NCBI GenBank assembly: GCA_964506185.1 | Contig: CAZDKL010000002.1 | Span: 13,042-77,041 of the forward strand | Direction of reading: 5' to 3' | DNA: 64,000 bases | Source of the DNA: UBA2144 sp964506185 | GTDB lineage: Bacteria > Patescibacteriota > Gracilibacteria > Peribacterales > Peribacteraceae | Shown here: piece after piece, positions 17,549 to 26,797 of the stretch | How positions within the stretch are numbered: position 1 is the first letter of the stretch | How the letters are laid out: the number at the start of each line of letters is the position of its first letter | Position numbers and translations under genes: made by a program | Notes under the pieces: generated by a model | Told to the model about the DNA's origin: nothing | Databases searched by the model: none | What the model saw: the letters and a program-made list of their open reading frames with translations, nothing else

Positions 17549-19485
17549 AAAATATAAACGGACACACTCACTGGCAATTTGGAAACTTTTCTCCTAACAA
17601 AGAGAGCAGGTTTATATATGAAGTTGGCGGGTCTGGTAACAAGCCCCCCGAAGCAGCAGAAGCAGAGAAAAATGTAACAGAGGCAATAGAAGCTTCGAAA
17701 AACTTAGCAGAAGTTAAAGAGCAGGCAGCTAGCAAGATAAAAGCCGCAGAGGATTCTGTTGATAATTTAAATGGAAAACTTCAAAAACTTGAAGAATTAC
17801 AGGGAAGGATTGGTGCTGCCAGTGCAATTGATAGCACAGAAGAAGTTGTCTACAGGGGCAATAAGATGAAGCTTAAAGATATAAATACTGCTGAATTACA
17901 GACTGAAATTGATCAAGTAAAAGTTGACGTTGAAGCGGCAGAGCAAGCACTTAATCAAGAAAAGCAAAGTACACAGGCAGAAATAAATAAAGCAAATACG
18001 GACTTCCTACAGGCTTTTAGTAAGCTCTCTCCTGATCAAAGAAAGGCTTTTGATAAACTGAAAGCTGCAAATGAAAATGCAAAAAATGCTCCTCCGGGAT
18101 CTGCCCAAGGAAAGAACATTGTTCTTGCAATTATCGAGGCGATCTTAGAGTGGTTTAGAGCTTCTCAGGAAGAAGATAAAGACAAAAACAAAAACAAGGG
18201 GAAGGGTGCACAAGGACCAAAAGGTCCTAATGGACCTAAGGGGCCGGAAAACAACAATCAGAAACCACCGGAAAAACAAGAGGCACCGGAGCTTAAGGCA
18301 ATTAGAAAAGAGATTGAGGATAGTGATTACAGGACTGTTTATGACAATGCAGATACAGCAATGAATAATGCCAAGAATAAATTGGATGGGCCGCCAAATC
18401 CTGGATTAAGAAAAAAGCTGGCAAATCAAGGTAGTAGAGCAGTCGATTTGCAGAAAGATATTGATGATGCGAAAACAGCACTTGACGCCAATCCCACAGA
18501 CCCAACCCTGAAAGGAAATTTGGATATGGCCGAAGAAAACTTAAGACATTTTGTGTCTAACATAGAAGCTACAAAGAAGGAGCTTGCGCATCAGGAAAAT
18601 GAATATAACGTGAATAAAGCAAAAGTTGATCTTATGGATGGTGCGAAAGAGGTGGCGGAGAAAGAGGCCGATGAGATCAACAAGGGATTGAAGAGGCTAT
18701 CTAATGAAATAGGTGCCACCCCCAGTAGCCCAAATGAAAAAATATTCAAAGATGCATTAGATAATAATATTAGGGCTAGATACAAATCAAATTCACTCGA
18801 TAAAGTCGGATTTCCACTTACAAAATATGTTGAGGCAGAATGGGATAAAGTAAAATTGGCGGCAAAAGATATGGGACTGGATTCAACAGCATTTGAAGTT
18901 GACGATAAAGGTGCTATCACGAATCCGGAAAGATTTACTTCCGAACTCCTTGCAGTTGCACAGAATTTGGATGCAGACGCAGAGGGAGATCTTGCAAAAA
19001 TTAGAGAGATGACAGATGCCAATGTCGATCAGGCTACTGCAGAAAGTGCGCATAAGATGAACCAGCAATATGGAGTTGAATTCAAAGTTGATGCAGGTCG
19101 TGTTCAAGTTGAGGGCGGGGCTGATAATACAAAAAAAGCATTCCTTGCTTATAACAAGGAAGGCGGTAAGAGTGGAACATCTTTAGATCAAGATGTAATT
19201 ATAGCTGTAAAAGATCACATTGAATCTGCGCTTGCGGATATAACCACCCCCGAAGGCAGAGCAGTGGTCGAAGCAGCTTTTGTTCCAAATACTGCCAAAG
19301 CACACGATCAGATAGTAAAGCTTGGACAAGATCCTGAAATGGGAGACTTTAAAAGTAGGTTTACTATTGATGATGCTGGCGTCTTTTTTCGTCCACCTAC
19401 TCCCGATTTTAAAGGCAAGATAGTAAAGTCCGAGTTATACATAAACGGAAATCTAGACCCACAAATTCTGGCGATGTATTCGTAG
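17545..19485 (+). CDS. unrecognised large coiled-coil protein, second gene of cassette 1
   Basis: 646 residues, overlapping the preceding gene by ATGA. The N-terminus (residues 1-35) is Asn/Phe-rich; 35-170 is Ala/Glu/Lys coiled coil (ASKNLAEVKEQAASKIKAAE); about 208-235 is a Lys/Gly/Pro stretch with GPKGPNGPKGPE, a short collagen-like tract; then more coiled coil to about 400; the C-terminal 200 residues are mixed alpha/beta and Asp-rich. No signal peptide or membrane helix is clear, apart from a weak hydrophobic helix near 190. Function unknown. It has no evident sequence similarity with the second gene of cassette 2 despite the same gene order. Confidence 0.7.
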   Translation: MKNINGHTHWQFGNFSPNKESRFIYEVGGSGNKPPEAAEAEKNVTEAIEASKNLAEVKEQAASKIKAAEDSVDNLNGKLQKLEELQGRIGAASAIDSTEEVVYRGNKMKLKDINTAELQTEIDQVKVDVEAAEQALNQEKQSTQAEINKANTDFLQAFSKLSPDQRKAFDKLKAANENAKNAPPGSAQGKNIVLAIIEAILEWFRASQEEDKDKNKNKGKGAQGPKGPNGPKGPENNNQKPPEKQEAPELKAIRKEIEDSDYRTVYDNADTAMNNAKNKLDGPPNPGLRKKLANQGSRAVDLQKDIDDAKTALDANPTDPTLKGNLDMAEENLRHFVSNIEATKKELAHQENEYNVNKAKVDLMDGAKEVAEKEADEINKGLKRLSNEIGATPSSPNEKIFKDALDNNIRARYKSNSLDKVGFPLTKYVEAEWDKVKLAAKDMGLDSTAFEVDDKGAITNPERFTSELLAVAQNLDADAEGDLAKIREMTDANVDQATAESAHKMNQQYGVEFKVDAGRVQVEGGADNTKKAFLAYNKEGGKSGTSLDQDVIIAVKDHIESALADITTPEGRAVVEAAFVPNTAKAHDQIVKLGQDPEMGDFKSRFTIDDAGVFFRPPTPDFKGKIVKSELYINGNLDPQILAMYS

Positions 19486-19549
19486 TCAGATATAAAAAGA
19501 TTGTTCTATTATTGGGCAATTAGCTAATTTCATAATAGAATGAATCTAA

Positions 19550-19636
19550 GCCCAGGTGGCGGAATTGGTAGACGCGCTAGCCTTAGGAGCTAGTGGGAGC
19601 AATCCTGTGAGAGTTCGAGTCTCTCCCTGGGCACCA
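19550..19636 (+). tRNA. tRNA-Leu (anticodon UAG)
   Basis: Acceptor stem GCCCAGG/CCTGGGC, D-arm GGCGGAATTGGTAGACGC, anticodon loop CTTAGGA closed by CTAGC/GCTAG, long class II variable arm and T-loop GTTCGAGTC. The CCA end is encoded. It reads CUA (and by wobble other CUN) Leu codons. Confidence 0.97.
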
Positions 19637-19746
19637 ACCTACGCGCAGCGTAGGTTGCCATCCGCAGACTTTTGCTGGTGGCATTTAATAAAGCAGCGAA
19701 GCCGCTGCGGCTACGGTTGGCAGGCCAGCAAAAGCGAAGGATGGCT
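19637..19746. repeat. hairpin cluster after tRNA-Leu
   Basis: CCTACGC-GCA-GCGTAGG directly follows the tRNA. Beyond it CCATCC ... GGATGG and CTTTTGCTGG ... CCAGCAAAAG enclose GCAGC-GAAGC-CGCTGC. This gives a nested cruciform-like element resembling in style the triple-hairpin repeats at 16968 and 63817. Confidence 0.6.
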
Positions 19747-19753
19747 CTTATTC

Positions 19754-19796
19754 ATAATCCTCACTCCAAACTTTAACACGCAGGCTCATATTCCGG
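19754..19796. repeat. 43-bp shared gene-end sequence, copy 1
   Basis: Aligns without gaps to 24388-24430. The outer 11 bp (ATAATCCTCAC) and 17 bp (GCAGGCTCATATTCCGG) are identical. It covers the last codons of fcl (PEYEPAC) and about 20 bp downstream. Confidence 0.65.
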
Positions 19797-20777
19797 TCCA
19801 TTAGCGTGCAAGTGACATTTGGATCTACTCCTTGCCTGTGATGCATGTTTGGCGTTTGCACAGAACCAATCGTACGTGAGACGGATTCCTTCTTCTAGAC
19901 CGATTTTGTGATGCCAGCCGAGTCTATGAATACGGTCTACATTTAGGAGTTTCCTAGGCGTTCCATCTGGCTTAGTTGGATCGAATACGATATTACCCTT
20001 GTAACCAACGATATTCCGGACGAGTTTCGCTAGCTCACCGATAGTTAGATCTTCTCCAGTTCCAATGTTAATGAGACCATCTTCTTCGGTTTGCTCTAGA
20101 AGAAAAATGCATGCCTCAGCAAGATCGTCGACATAAAGGAATTCTCTCTTAGGAGTTCCAGTCCCCCACAGGACTACTTCATTCTTGCCAAAAACCTTTG
20201 CAAAATGAAATTTTGAAATCAGTGCAGGTAGAACATGGGAAGTTTCTGGATCGAAATTGTCCCCCGGCCCATATAGATTTGTTGGCATTACAGGAAGGTA
20301 CTTTGTTCCGTACTCTTGGTTGTATGCCTGGCAAAGTGAGATCCCTGCGATTTTGGCGATAGCGTATGGAGTATTTGTTGGTTCTAGCTCGCCTGTAAGC
20401 AGTGAGTCCTCTGTTAGAGGTTGGGGCGCTAATTTTGGATATATGCAGGAACTTCCTAGGAAAAGAAGACGCTTTACTCCGGATTTTTGTGCATTAGTTA
20501 GAACATTCGTTTGGATTAGTAGATTTTCCTCTATAAATCGTGCGGGATGTGCAGCATTTATGCCAATTCCTCCAACTCTTGCAGCGCAGAGAATTACAAT
20601 TTCGGGGGCTTCTTTAGAAAAGAAAGTTTTCACTGCAGACTGATCGCAGAGATCAAGCTCTTCACGAGTTTTTAGAATCAGGTTTTTGTACCCACGTGCT
20701 TGGAGAGCTCTTAGGATTGCAGATCCTACGAGACCTCTATGACCTCCAACGTAAACACGGCATTTAGGATGCATCAT
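19773..20777 (-). CDS. fcl: GDP-L-fucose synthase
   Basis: 334-residue NADPH-dependent epimerase/reductase converting GDP-4-keto-6-deoxymannose to GDP-L-fucose. The Rossmann motif [10 protein letters not shown] is at 11-20, catalytic Ser in GSSCIYP near 109, and Tyr138-x-x-x-Lys142 (YAIAK). The start overlaps the gmd stop. The last 20 or so residues ([16 protein letters not shown]) extend beyond the usual end after TYDWF and are encoded partly by a 43-bp sequence also found at the 3' end of the unrelated gene at 24407, so the C-terminus looks replaced or extended. Confidence 0.93.
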   Translation of the reverse strand: MMHPKCRVYVGGHRGLVGSAILRALQARGYKNLILKTREELDLCDQSAVKTFFSKEAPEIVILCAARVGGIGINAAHPARFIEENLLIQTNVLTNAQKSGVKRLLFLGSSCIYPKLAPQPLTEDSLLTGELEPTNTPYAIAKIAGISLCQAYNQEYGTKYLPVMPTNLYGPGDNFDPETSHVLPALISKFHFAKVFGKNEVVLWGTGTPKREFLYVDDLAEACIFLLEQTEEDGLINIGTGEDLTIGELAKLVRNIVGYKGNIVFDPTKPDGTPRKLLNVDRIHRLGWHHKIGLEEGIRLTYDWFCANAKHASQARSRSKCHLHANGPEYEPAC

Positions 20778-21883
20778 GAGATAGAGGAGATATATTTCTT
20801 GCTGGACTTCTCGGCATTACGTATTTGTTGGACCTTAACTTTGTGGTTGGGAACGCACAGTTCTGCTTCTGACATGATTTTAACGAGGTCAGAAAAACTA
20901 GTTTGTGGTTTCCATTTGAGCATATTTCGTGCCTTAGTTGCATCACCTATGAGGGTGTTGACTTCGGTGGGACGAAAGTACTTTGGGTCAATACGGACAA
21001 TAGTTTGGCCTGTTAAACGGTCCTTTCCGATTTCATTTATACCTTTTCCTTCCCAAATTAGTTCGAATCCAAAGTATTTCGCTGCGAGCTCTGTAAATTC
21101 CCGAACACTGTGTGACTCACCTGTAGCTAGAACATAGTCGTCCGGCTTTTCTTGCTGCAACATTCTCCACATGCCATCTACGTACTCCGGTGCATACCCC
21201 CAATCTCGTTTTGCATCTAGGTTTCCAAGATAAATAACATCCTCAAGACCCGAGTGAATGCGGGAAAGCGCACGTACGATTTTTCTTGTAACGAAAGTCT
21301 CCCCGCGGCGAGGAGATTCATGATTAAAAAAAATGCCGTTAACAGCAAATAATCCATAGGCCTCCCGGTAGTTTACTGTCATGAAGTATGAGTAGACCTT
21401 TGCGCATGCATAAGGAGAACGAGGCTTAAAAGGAGTGAGTTCTGCAATAGGAAGTTCGGGACTGTTTCCAAACATTTCACTACTTCCAGCGTTGCAGAAT
21501 TTCGTTTTGATTTTTGTTTCCCTGACTGCGTCAAGTAAGCGAACGGTTCCCAGCCCCGTTACATCGCCTGTGTATTCTGGTATGTCGAAACTAACCCGTA
21601 CGTGACTTTGCGCTGCTAGGTGATATATCTCGTGTGGAGCAATTTCGTGAAGGAGGCGATTTAAATTACTCCCATCGGTGAGATCTCCATAATGAAGAAA
21701 AAGATGCGCGTTTTCTTTGTGTGGGTCCTCGTATATATGATTGATTCGGGATGTGTTGAAAGTACTGCTACGCCGAATAATTCCATGGACTTCATATCCT
21801 TTCTCGATAAGAAGTTCTGCAAGGTAGGAACCATCCTGTCCTGTGATGCCTGTAATGAGGGCTCGTTTCTTCATTCTTGGCAT
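20774..21883 (-). CDS. gmd: GDP-mannose 4,6-dehydratase
   Basis: 369-residue extended SDR enzyme converting GDP-D-mannose to GDP-4-keto-6-deoxy-D-mannose, the step before fcl. [10 protein letters not shown] lies near 11-20, [11 protein letters not shown] in the NADP-binding region, SSEMFG carries catalytic Ser/Glu and YACAK the Tyr-x-x-x-Lys. The two enzymes form an operon making GDP-fucose for the glycan genes alongside. TGA-TATACT ends 6 nt before the ATG, so the mRNA is probably leaderless. Confidence 0.95.
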   Translation of the reverse strand: MPRMKKRALITGITGQDGSYLAELLIEKGYEVHGIIRRSSTFNTSRINHIYEDPHKENAHLFLHYGDLTDGSNLNRLLHEIAPHEIYHLAAQSHVRVSFDIPEYTGDVTGLGTVRLLDAVRETKIKTKFCNAGSSEMFGNSPELPIAELTPFKPRSPYACAKVYSYFMTVNYREAYGLFAVNGIFFNHESPRRGETFVTRKIVRALSRIHSGLEDVIYLGNLDAKRDWGYAPEYVDGMWRMLQQEKPDDYVLATGESHSVREFTELAAKYFGFELIWEGKGINEIGKDRLTGQTIVRIDPKYFRPTEVNTLIGDATKARNMLKWKPQTSFSDLVKIMSEAELCVPNHKVKVQQIRNAEKSSKKYISSIS

Positions 21884-21889
21884 AGGGGA

Positions 21890-21898
21890 AGTATATCA
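21890..21898 (-). promoter_or_regulatory. extended -10 of gmd
   Basis: Minus strand TGA-TATACT followed by TCCCCT and ATG. The predicted transcript starts at or next to the start codon. It is back to back with the promoter of the GT2 gene at 21936. Confidence 0.55.
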
Positions 21899-21919
21899 GA
21901 ACATTTGTGTAAATTATTT

Positions 21920-21928
21920 TGATATATA
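21920..21928 (+). promoter_or_regulatory. extended -10 of the GT2 gene
   Basis: TGA-TATATA, 7 nt, then ATG at 21936. Same leaderless geometry as gmd on the opposite strand. Confidence 0.5.
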
Positions 21929-21935
21929 TCTTGCA

Positions 21936-22733
21936 ATGAGGCAGGATGTAGACCCGCCTATGTGGCAAATACCTGTTCACGAGATACATGAGTTTTCAAA
22001 TAAACAACATTCGTTTGCTGTTGTAGCTATTATGTGGAATGAAGGTGATCGTATAAAAAATCAGTTACGGCAAATGCAGTCGCAATTGAAGCATGTCGAT
22101 ATTATTCTGTCTGATGGTTACAGTACTGATGGTTCGGTGGATTCAGACTTTTTACGTTCAATGCATGTTCGCGCTCTTTTGCAGACGCATGAAATAGGTT
22201 TAGGTTGTGCAATCAGAGTTGGTTTGGCGTATTGCTTAGATCAAGGTTATGACGGAATCATTACGATTGATGGTAACAATAAGGATGGTGTAGAAGCTAT
22301 TGAGCAAATGATTGAAAAATTAGAAGCAGGATATGATTGTATTCAGGCTTCCAGATTCATGAAAGGGGGGAAGCATTACAACACTCCTTTAGAACGATAT
22401 ATTGGTGTGCGATATGTAATTGCGCCAATTTTGGCACTTGGGTGTGGGTTTTGGTTTACAGATCCCACGAATGGATTTAAGGGATTAAGTAGAGCGTACC
22501 TACTCGATGAAAAAGTTCAGCCTCTGCGCCATGTATTTAAGAAGTTTAATATGCAGTACTACTTAAACTATCGCGCTCCTAAACTAGGATTCAAAACGAC
22601 AGAAATTCCGGCACGCAGAGGATATCCCAGTGACGGTAGTGTGCCGACACGGATTCATGGTTTGAAAACAAGATTTTTTATAGTTTGGGAATTATTGCTA
22701 ACTGTTTGTGGCTATTACAATCCAAAAAAATAA
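21936..22733 (+). CDS. family 2 glycosyltransferase (polyprenol-phosphate-mannose-synthase-like)
   Basis: About 265 residues. FAVVAIMWNEGDRI replaces the usual VVIPAYNE; the nucleotide-sugar binding Asp lies in DIILSDGYSTDGS and the metal-binding motif in GIITIDGNNKDG. LGCAIRVGLAYCLDQGYD is characteristic of the DPM1/GT2 fold. No C-terminal membrane helices, so it is probably a cytosolic or peripheral enzyme acting on a lipid-linked acceptor. It is divergent from gmd with a 52-nt gap. ATG 21936 is preferred to 21843, which would overlap gmd. Confidence 0.8.
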   Translation: MRQDVDPPMWQIPVHEIHEFSNKQHSFAVVAIMWNEGDRIKNQLRQMQSQLKHVDIILSDGYSTDGSVDSDFLRSMHVRALLQTHEIGLGCAIRVGLAYCLDQGYDGIITIDGNNKDGVEAIEQMIEKLEAGYDCIQASRFMKGGKHYNTPLERYIGVRYVIAPILALGCGFWFTDPTNGFKGLSRAYLLDEKVQPLRHVFKKFNMQYYLNYRAPKLGFKTTEIPARRGYPSDGSVPTRIHGLKTRFFIVWELLLTVCGYYNPKK

Positions 22734-22746
22734 TACTTCGGTTGGT

Positions 22747-23544
22747 TCATTTGTACGCAAAGATATTGGTATACCAATCACATCTTTTAGATTCTATCGG
22801 CGAATCTAACGCCTGAAGTTGTCCGTTCGAAAATTCTTTATATTTATAACCATGCATTTCTAGCAATTTCCATATGTCATTTGGATCTTCTCCTGCTTTT
22901 TCCAGAATATGAGGTGAAAATTCAAAAAAGATCCAATGAGGCGGGGTGTCGGATAATACTGCTTTCATTCCCCTTAATATTGCCAATTCTGAACCTTGTA
23001 CATCAATTTTGCATCCATCTATTTTTGTAATTTTTTTTTGTTTAATCCAAGAGTCAAGTGAATCAATTTCAACAGTAATTTCTTCTACCGGATCTTTCTG
23101 AGAATGGAATAACCTGTTATCTGCTCTATTATACGTATTGCAATATAGAGTTGTATTTCCCTTATAGTTTCCAAGTGCAAGATTATACAAATGTATATGA
23201 GTTGCAGTATTGAGGCCTGACAGTACGTCAAACATTAGAGGATCGGGCTCGAAAGCAAATACTTGTCCTTGAGAACCAACTTTATTAGCAAATGCCTTTG
23301 TAAAAAAACCAACATTAGCACCAATATCTAGGATAGTATCTCCAGCGTTAATTTTACTCAGCAAAAATGATCTTTCAGAAGCATTAATTACACTCTTGGC
23401 TACTAGATATAATTTTGCATAGATAGATATACTACCTGGAATATTCCTAATCGTCGGATGCAATAGAAATCTTGTTATATACCTACCTACAAATAGCAAA
23501 ACAGATTCAATCATATCTTTGTTCTCAGGATATTTATCCTGCAC
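22747..23544 (-). CDS. FkbM-family methyltransferase
   Basis: 265 residues. The SAM-binding motif is AGDTILDIGANVGFFTKAFA near 90-110, followed by VFAFEPDP and the conserved FkbM pattern ITVEIDSLDSW ... KIDVQGSELAILRGM ... FFEFSPHIL. Such enzymes O-methylate sugars or small molecules in glycan clusters. An N-terminal helix-rich 60 residues precedes the domain. Convergent with the GT2 gene (13 nt between stops). Confidence 0.85.
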   Translation of the reverse strand: MQDKYPENKDMIESVLLFVGRYITRFLLHPTIRNIPGSISIYAKLYLVAKSVINASERSFLLSKINAGDTILDIGANVGFFTKAFANKVGSQGQVFAFEPDPLMFDVLSGLNTATHIHLYNLALGNYKGNTTLYCNTYNRADNRLFHSQKDPVEEITVEIDSLDSWIKQKKITKIDGCKIDVQGSELAILRGMKAVLSDTPPHWIFFEFSPHILEKAGEDPNDIWKLLEMHGYKYKEFSNGQLQALDSPIESKRCDWYTNIFAYK

Positions 23545-23636
23545 TTAAGGATAATGAATAGTGCAGGATTGCCACTTGGGCATGTGGTTAAATTAACTCT
23601 GAAATGACGATTTCACAAGCCATAAACCATTCGGAT

Positions 23637-24335
23637 TTACTTCCTCTTAAAAGCAAACACCTTATTCTGTTCCTCAAGAAGATCGAAGCTCTTGGAGATT
23701 ATGGGGATTACTGTCTCGGTCCCTGGGTGTGTTTCAATAAAGAGTGTATCTACATGATCGTTGAGAATATCCATTTCATTTTCTATCAAGTCCACTTCTG
23801 CTTTTTCTATATCAACTATTAAGTTGATTTTTTCATTAGGATTTAATTTTTCAATGAGCTTTTTAAGTCGCATGCCTTTTACTGTCACCTCTTTCCCAGG
23901 AGGCTCCAGTCTTCCGGCCGAGGCTTTGTGCTGGATATAAAAAGAAACTGTATCTTCATACGCCAGTGCTGCGTTAACAATTTCAAAAGATGATCGGTTA
24001 ATATGCTTATGTGTTTTTAGAATATCCATCAATTCAGGATTGGCCTCCAGTACCATATGCGGCTTTGTAAGTTTTTTATTGGTTATGCAACTTACAACAC
24101 CTATAGAAGCTCCCAGTTCGATTGTCGGCCTATCCTCCATATACTTTTTGATCAGATTGCGTATCTCCAGTTCGTATATGCCTTCGTAAATATGTTTCTT
24201 CACAAAGTCTAAAATCAGAGGGTTATCAACATAGAATGTGCACCCATCCAGATGCAATACATTACCTCTAAGGGCGATATATTTACGCATAAGAGGCCTA
24301 TAGACCTCACGTTTGATTCTTAAGAGTACGCTCAT
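23637..24335 (-). CDS. FkbM-like methyltransferase
   Basis: 232 residues. The motif I equivalent is PTIELGASIGVVSCITNKKL, followed by HMVLEANPELMDIL, IVNAALAYEDTVSFY and LIVDIEKAEVDLIENEMDIL, matching FkbM-fold enzymes in order. The Gly-rich loop is altered (ELGASIG for DIGANIG), so SAM binding should be verified. It belongs with the neighbouring FkbM gene and GT2 in a small glycan-modification island. Confidence 0.75.
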   Translation of the reverse strand: MSVLLRIKREVYRPLMRKYIALRGNVLHLDGCTFYVDNPLILDFVKKHIYEGIYELEIRNLIKKYMEDRPTIELGASIGVVSCITNKKLTKPHMVLEANPELMDILKTHKHINRSSFEIVNAALAYEDTVSFYIQHKASAGRLEPPGKEVTVKGMRLKKLIEKLNPNEKINLIVDIEKAEVDLIENEMDILNDHVDTLFIETHPGTETVIPIISKSFDLLEEQNKVFAFKRK

Positions 24336-24387
24336 AGTTCGTCGATTCTACTTAACGCAAAAATTATTAACAAGCTATTAGTTACTG

Positions 24388-24430
24388 ATAATCCTCACCC
24401 AGACTTCTAGTGAGCAGGCTCATATTCCGG
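24388..24430. repeat. 43-bp shared gene-end sequence, copy 2
   Basis: See 19754-19796. Here it covers the last codons of the 258-residue gene (PEYEPAH). On the minus strand both copies also contain a 13-codon overlapping ORF, ATGAGCCTG ... GAGGATTAT(C/G)A(G/A)TAA, reading MSL...EDY(Q/E). Confidence 0.65.
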
Positions 24431-25183
24431 CTGTCTTTCTGGTATATCGCCGGGTTCGGGCATGTCATCTTCACGTCTTGGGCGCCCCGGCAGTGGGACA
24501 TCTTGGACAGTCTCGTCTCTACTATAATCCCTAAGTGTTTCGCCGAAATCTGCGATAGAATCAGAAAGAGCGTTCCCAAGTTTCAATGCATCTTCTGGAG
24601 GAAGATTTCTTGTTGTAAAATACAGGGCTTGGAGTGGGCTTGTATTTACAATGAAATCAAATCCGTCACGGTTGGTGAACACAATCGATTTTTGCAGTTC
24701 TGCTTCTCCATTAACTAATATGCCCTGTGGAGCAACATGCTTGAAAGAAGTCCCGCCCTTTCGGTAAGGAATTTTTTCGTAACGACCTGAGCCTCCCAAG
24801 TAAGTCAAACATCCGTTTCCCAGGAGAACAAAACTTCCATTAAGTGTTAATACAAGTATGCCTGCCCTTGAACGATTTTCACCAGTGAGTAGCGCTGTGC
24901 TTTCGCAGGGTACGAAACCGTATCTTTCAGCCTCGCTCTCTACTAGTGCTTTCTGCTCCAGCCACGCCTTGGCGAAAGCGTCTAAAAAGACGGGGAATTC
25001 GCTTAGTGCCGGATTCTCCGCTCTGCAAGCAGCGTGATGCCTACCGGCAAGTTTGGCAATGTTATCTTTAACCTTTCTGTCTTCCAAGTTGGCCCAAGGC
25101 CCATTTGGATTGTGTTCCACATCAATTTCGCCTTCATCATTATGTGGACCTTCTGGAATGCCATCAATGTTATCATTTGACAT
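24407..25183 (-). CDS. unrecognised cytosolic protein
   Basis: 258 residues, acidic N- and C-terminal tails around a globular core of about 50-215. The core has beta-rich segments such as GILVLTLNGSFVLLGNG and LYFTTRNLPPEDALKLGNAL, faintly like PP2C-type folds, but the metal-binding Asp motifs are absent, so I make no family call. The C-terminus PEYEPAH matches that of fcl at both DNA and protein level. TATAAT on the minus strand lies 4 nt before the ATG. It follows the 354-residue charged protein by 14 nt, so the pair is probably functionally linked. Confidence 0.6.
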   Translation of the reverse strand: MSNDNIDGIPEGPHNDEGEIDVEHNPNGPWANLEDRKVKDNIAKLAGRHHAACRAENPALSEFPVFLDAFAKAWLEQKALVESEAERYGFVPCESTALLTGENRSRAGILVLTLNGSFVLLGNGCLTYLGGSGRYEKIPYRKGGTSFKHVAPQGILVNGEAELQKSIVFTNRDGFDFIVNTSPLQALYFTTRNLPPEDALKLGNALSDSIADFGETLRDYSRDETVQDVPLPGRPRREDDMPEPGDIPERQPEYEPAH

Positions 25184-25197
25184 AATAATTATACAAC

Positions 25198-26262
25198 TTA
25201 CTGATCATCCCCACTCCAAGCGTATTCATTTATTTCTTCGGTTTCTCCTTTCATAATTTTCTCCTGCATTTTCCCAATTCCTCGCTTCTTTGCCTGCGCC
25301 TCGTCCGAAGCTTTGCGCTTTTCGTTCTGCTTGTCCCGTTCAATTTGACTAAGCTGTACACGCTCATCCGTACTCAGCTTATCTCTTGCAGATCTGGATT
25401 TTGTTTTAACATCAAATTCTGCTTGCTTTGCCTTGGCTTCCAGTTCGGATACTTTCTTTTTTAGATCCAATTCAGCTTTGGTTTTAGCTTGTCTTTGTTC
25501 CGTATCTATTTTTTGCAATTCAGCTCTTTGCCTATTTGGATCGGGGATTCTGTTTGCCTGAAGTTTTTTGCGATCAAAATCAATTTCCTGTTGGCGTTGT
25601 TCAGACTTGCTCACTGCATTTAGCTTTGCGACTTTTGATCTTAAATCCTCTTTTATCTGTCGCAATTCCTTTTCCTCTTTTGCGTCTATATCTCCGCGTT
25701 CTTTTTTATGCTCCTGTGTTGTGGTCTTCTTTTTTCTTAAGGCACTCTTATCAGCCTCGCTTCTTTTCCTGTGCTCCATGAGCTTTGCCTCAGAGATTGT
25801 ATCTCGTTCATATTTTTCTGCTTCGTACTTGCGTTTAACTATTCTGTCTTTGCGCGCATTAGCTGCTTCCATTTCCTTCATGTACTCCTCTTGCTTCTTT
25901 TTTTCTGCTTTTTGTTTCTCAAGTATTTCCTGTTTCTTCTTTTCGTCCGCTTCTTTCTTTTTTTGCATTTCAATTATTCCTTCTTTAGCTTCCTTATCTT
26001 TCTTTTTGAAAACCTCCTTCCTTTCCTTGCCCTTTGCAACCTCCTCCTCTTCCATGTGTGCAATTACTGCCCCTTTCTCTTTTTCCTTCTCCTGAATTGC
26101 TACGTGCTTTTGGTGGACCTTTTCATGCATCTGCTTTTCCTCCTCCAACAACTCTTGAGAATGTGCGAACTGTTCCTTAAGAGCTTCCTTCTTAACAGTC
26201 TTGGCATCAGGCTTTGCAGGATCGGAGCTCTTTTTTGGGCCTTTGGAAGATTTTTTAGGCAT
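25198..26262 (-). CDS. highly charged coiled-coil protein of unknown function
   Basis: 354 residues, almost entirely Lys/Glu/Arg/Gln helix (KEKDKEAKEGIIEMQKKKEA and similar), with no signal peptide and no membrane helix; a single long coiled coil is expected. ATG 26262 is chosen over the 54-codon upstream extension because TGC-TATAAT ends exactly 6 nt before it (leaderless). The acidic C-terminus EYAWSGDDQ resembles other gene ends nearby. Possible structural or cytoskeletal role, but this is speculation; low-complexity sequence makes homology searches unreliable. Confidence 0.6.
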   Translation of the reverse strand: MPKKSSKGPKKSSDPAKPDAKTVKKEALKEQFAHSQELLEEEKQMHEKVHQKHVAIQEKEKEKGAVIAHMEEEEVAKGKERKEVFKKKDKEAKEGIIEMQKKKEADEKKKQEILEKQKAEKKKQEEYMKEMEAANARKDRIVKRKYEAEKYERDTISEAKLMEHRKRSEADKSALRKKKTTTQEHKKERGDIDAKEEKELRQIKEDLRSKVAKLNAVSKSEQRQQEIDFDRKKLQANRIPDPNRQRAELQKIDTEQRQAKTKAELDLKKKVSELEAKAKQAEFDVKTKSRSARDKLSTDERVQLSQIERDKQNEKRKASDEAQAKKRGIGKMQEKIMKGETEEINEYAWSGDDQ

Positions 26263-26268
26263 CGTAAT

Positions 26269-26277
26269 ATTATAGCA
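26269..26277 (-). promoter_or_regulatory. extended -10 of the charged coiled-coil gene
   Basis: Minus-strand TGC-TATAAT, then 6 nt and ATG. It is the cleanest leaderless promoter in the window. Confidence 0.65.
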
Positions 26278-26314
26278 CAAATCAGCTTCTAGACCTACTA
26301 TTTGTACAGGAACG

Positions 26315-26345
26315 ACAAAAGCCGCCTCTTTGCGGGAAGCGGCTT
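26315..26345 (-). terminator. intrinsic terminator of the 26393 gene
   Basis: Minus-strand stem AAGCCGC/GCGGCTT with a 13-nt loop, followed by TTTGT. Confidence 0.65.
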
Positions 26346-26392
26346 CTGCAGGGGTCTGTGGATCATCACTTGTCGTCCGGCGGAGAGGTGTG

Positions 26393-26704
26393 TTACTGAT
26401 CGTCTTCGACTGGGGTGGTCGCAAGATAGGTGATCGAGGGCAGGCTCACATCGTTCAGCATTTCTGCGATACGATCATCCGCTCCGAGATCAAACTCCAA
26501 TACGAGCACTGGCTCATCTGTGACACCAACGTTCGGCTGGCCATGTGCCGTAAGCGTCGACTTGGACATACCCTCTTCCTTTTTCAGGATTGCCAAGTAA
26601 CCGATCTCGTGCTCAATCATTGTCAGGATGAATTTTATGGCGGCAGCGCCATTCATCATGACTGTGACGGTCTGAATTCCGTCAAACGAATTAGGCTTGT
26701 CCAT
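26393..26704 (-). CDS. unrecognised small protein
   Basis: 103 residues, no signal peptide or membrane helix, mixed alpha/beta with VTVMMNGAAAIKFILTMIEH and LEFDLGADDRIAEML; ends EDDQ. Its start has a canonical AGGAG 8 nt upstream, and an extended -10 (TGC-TATCTT, about 26768-26776) lies 64 nt upstream of the ATG, so it has a normal leader, unlike most neighbours. Codon choice is clearly GC-richer than in aspS or the coiled-coil gene. Own terminator. Function unknown. Confidence 0.65.
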   Translation of the reverse strand: MDKPNSFDGIQTVTVMMNGAAAIKFILTMIEHEIGYLAILKKEEGMSKSTLTAHGQPNVGVTDEPVLVLEFDLGADDRIAEMLNDVSLPSITYLATTPVEDDQ

Positions 26705-26797
26705 AATTTGGACTCCTGCATGTAAAGGGACTTGCCCCGATCTCTGGATGAGCTAGGGCGGACAGATAAGATAGCAGTGTTCTTGATTCAGCAAAGC

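Noticed and set aside
19556..19804. 82-residue ORF over the tRNA-Leu
   Set aside because: It reads through the tRNA and following hairpins; no independent coding evidence.
25536..26292. Phe/Leu/Ser-rich plus-strand ORFs
   Set aside because: Shadows of the Lys/Glu-rich coiled-coil gene on the minus strand.
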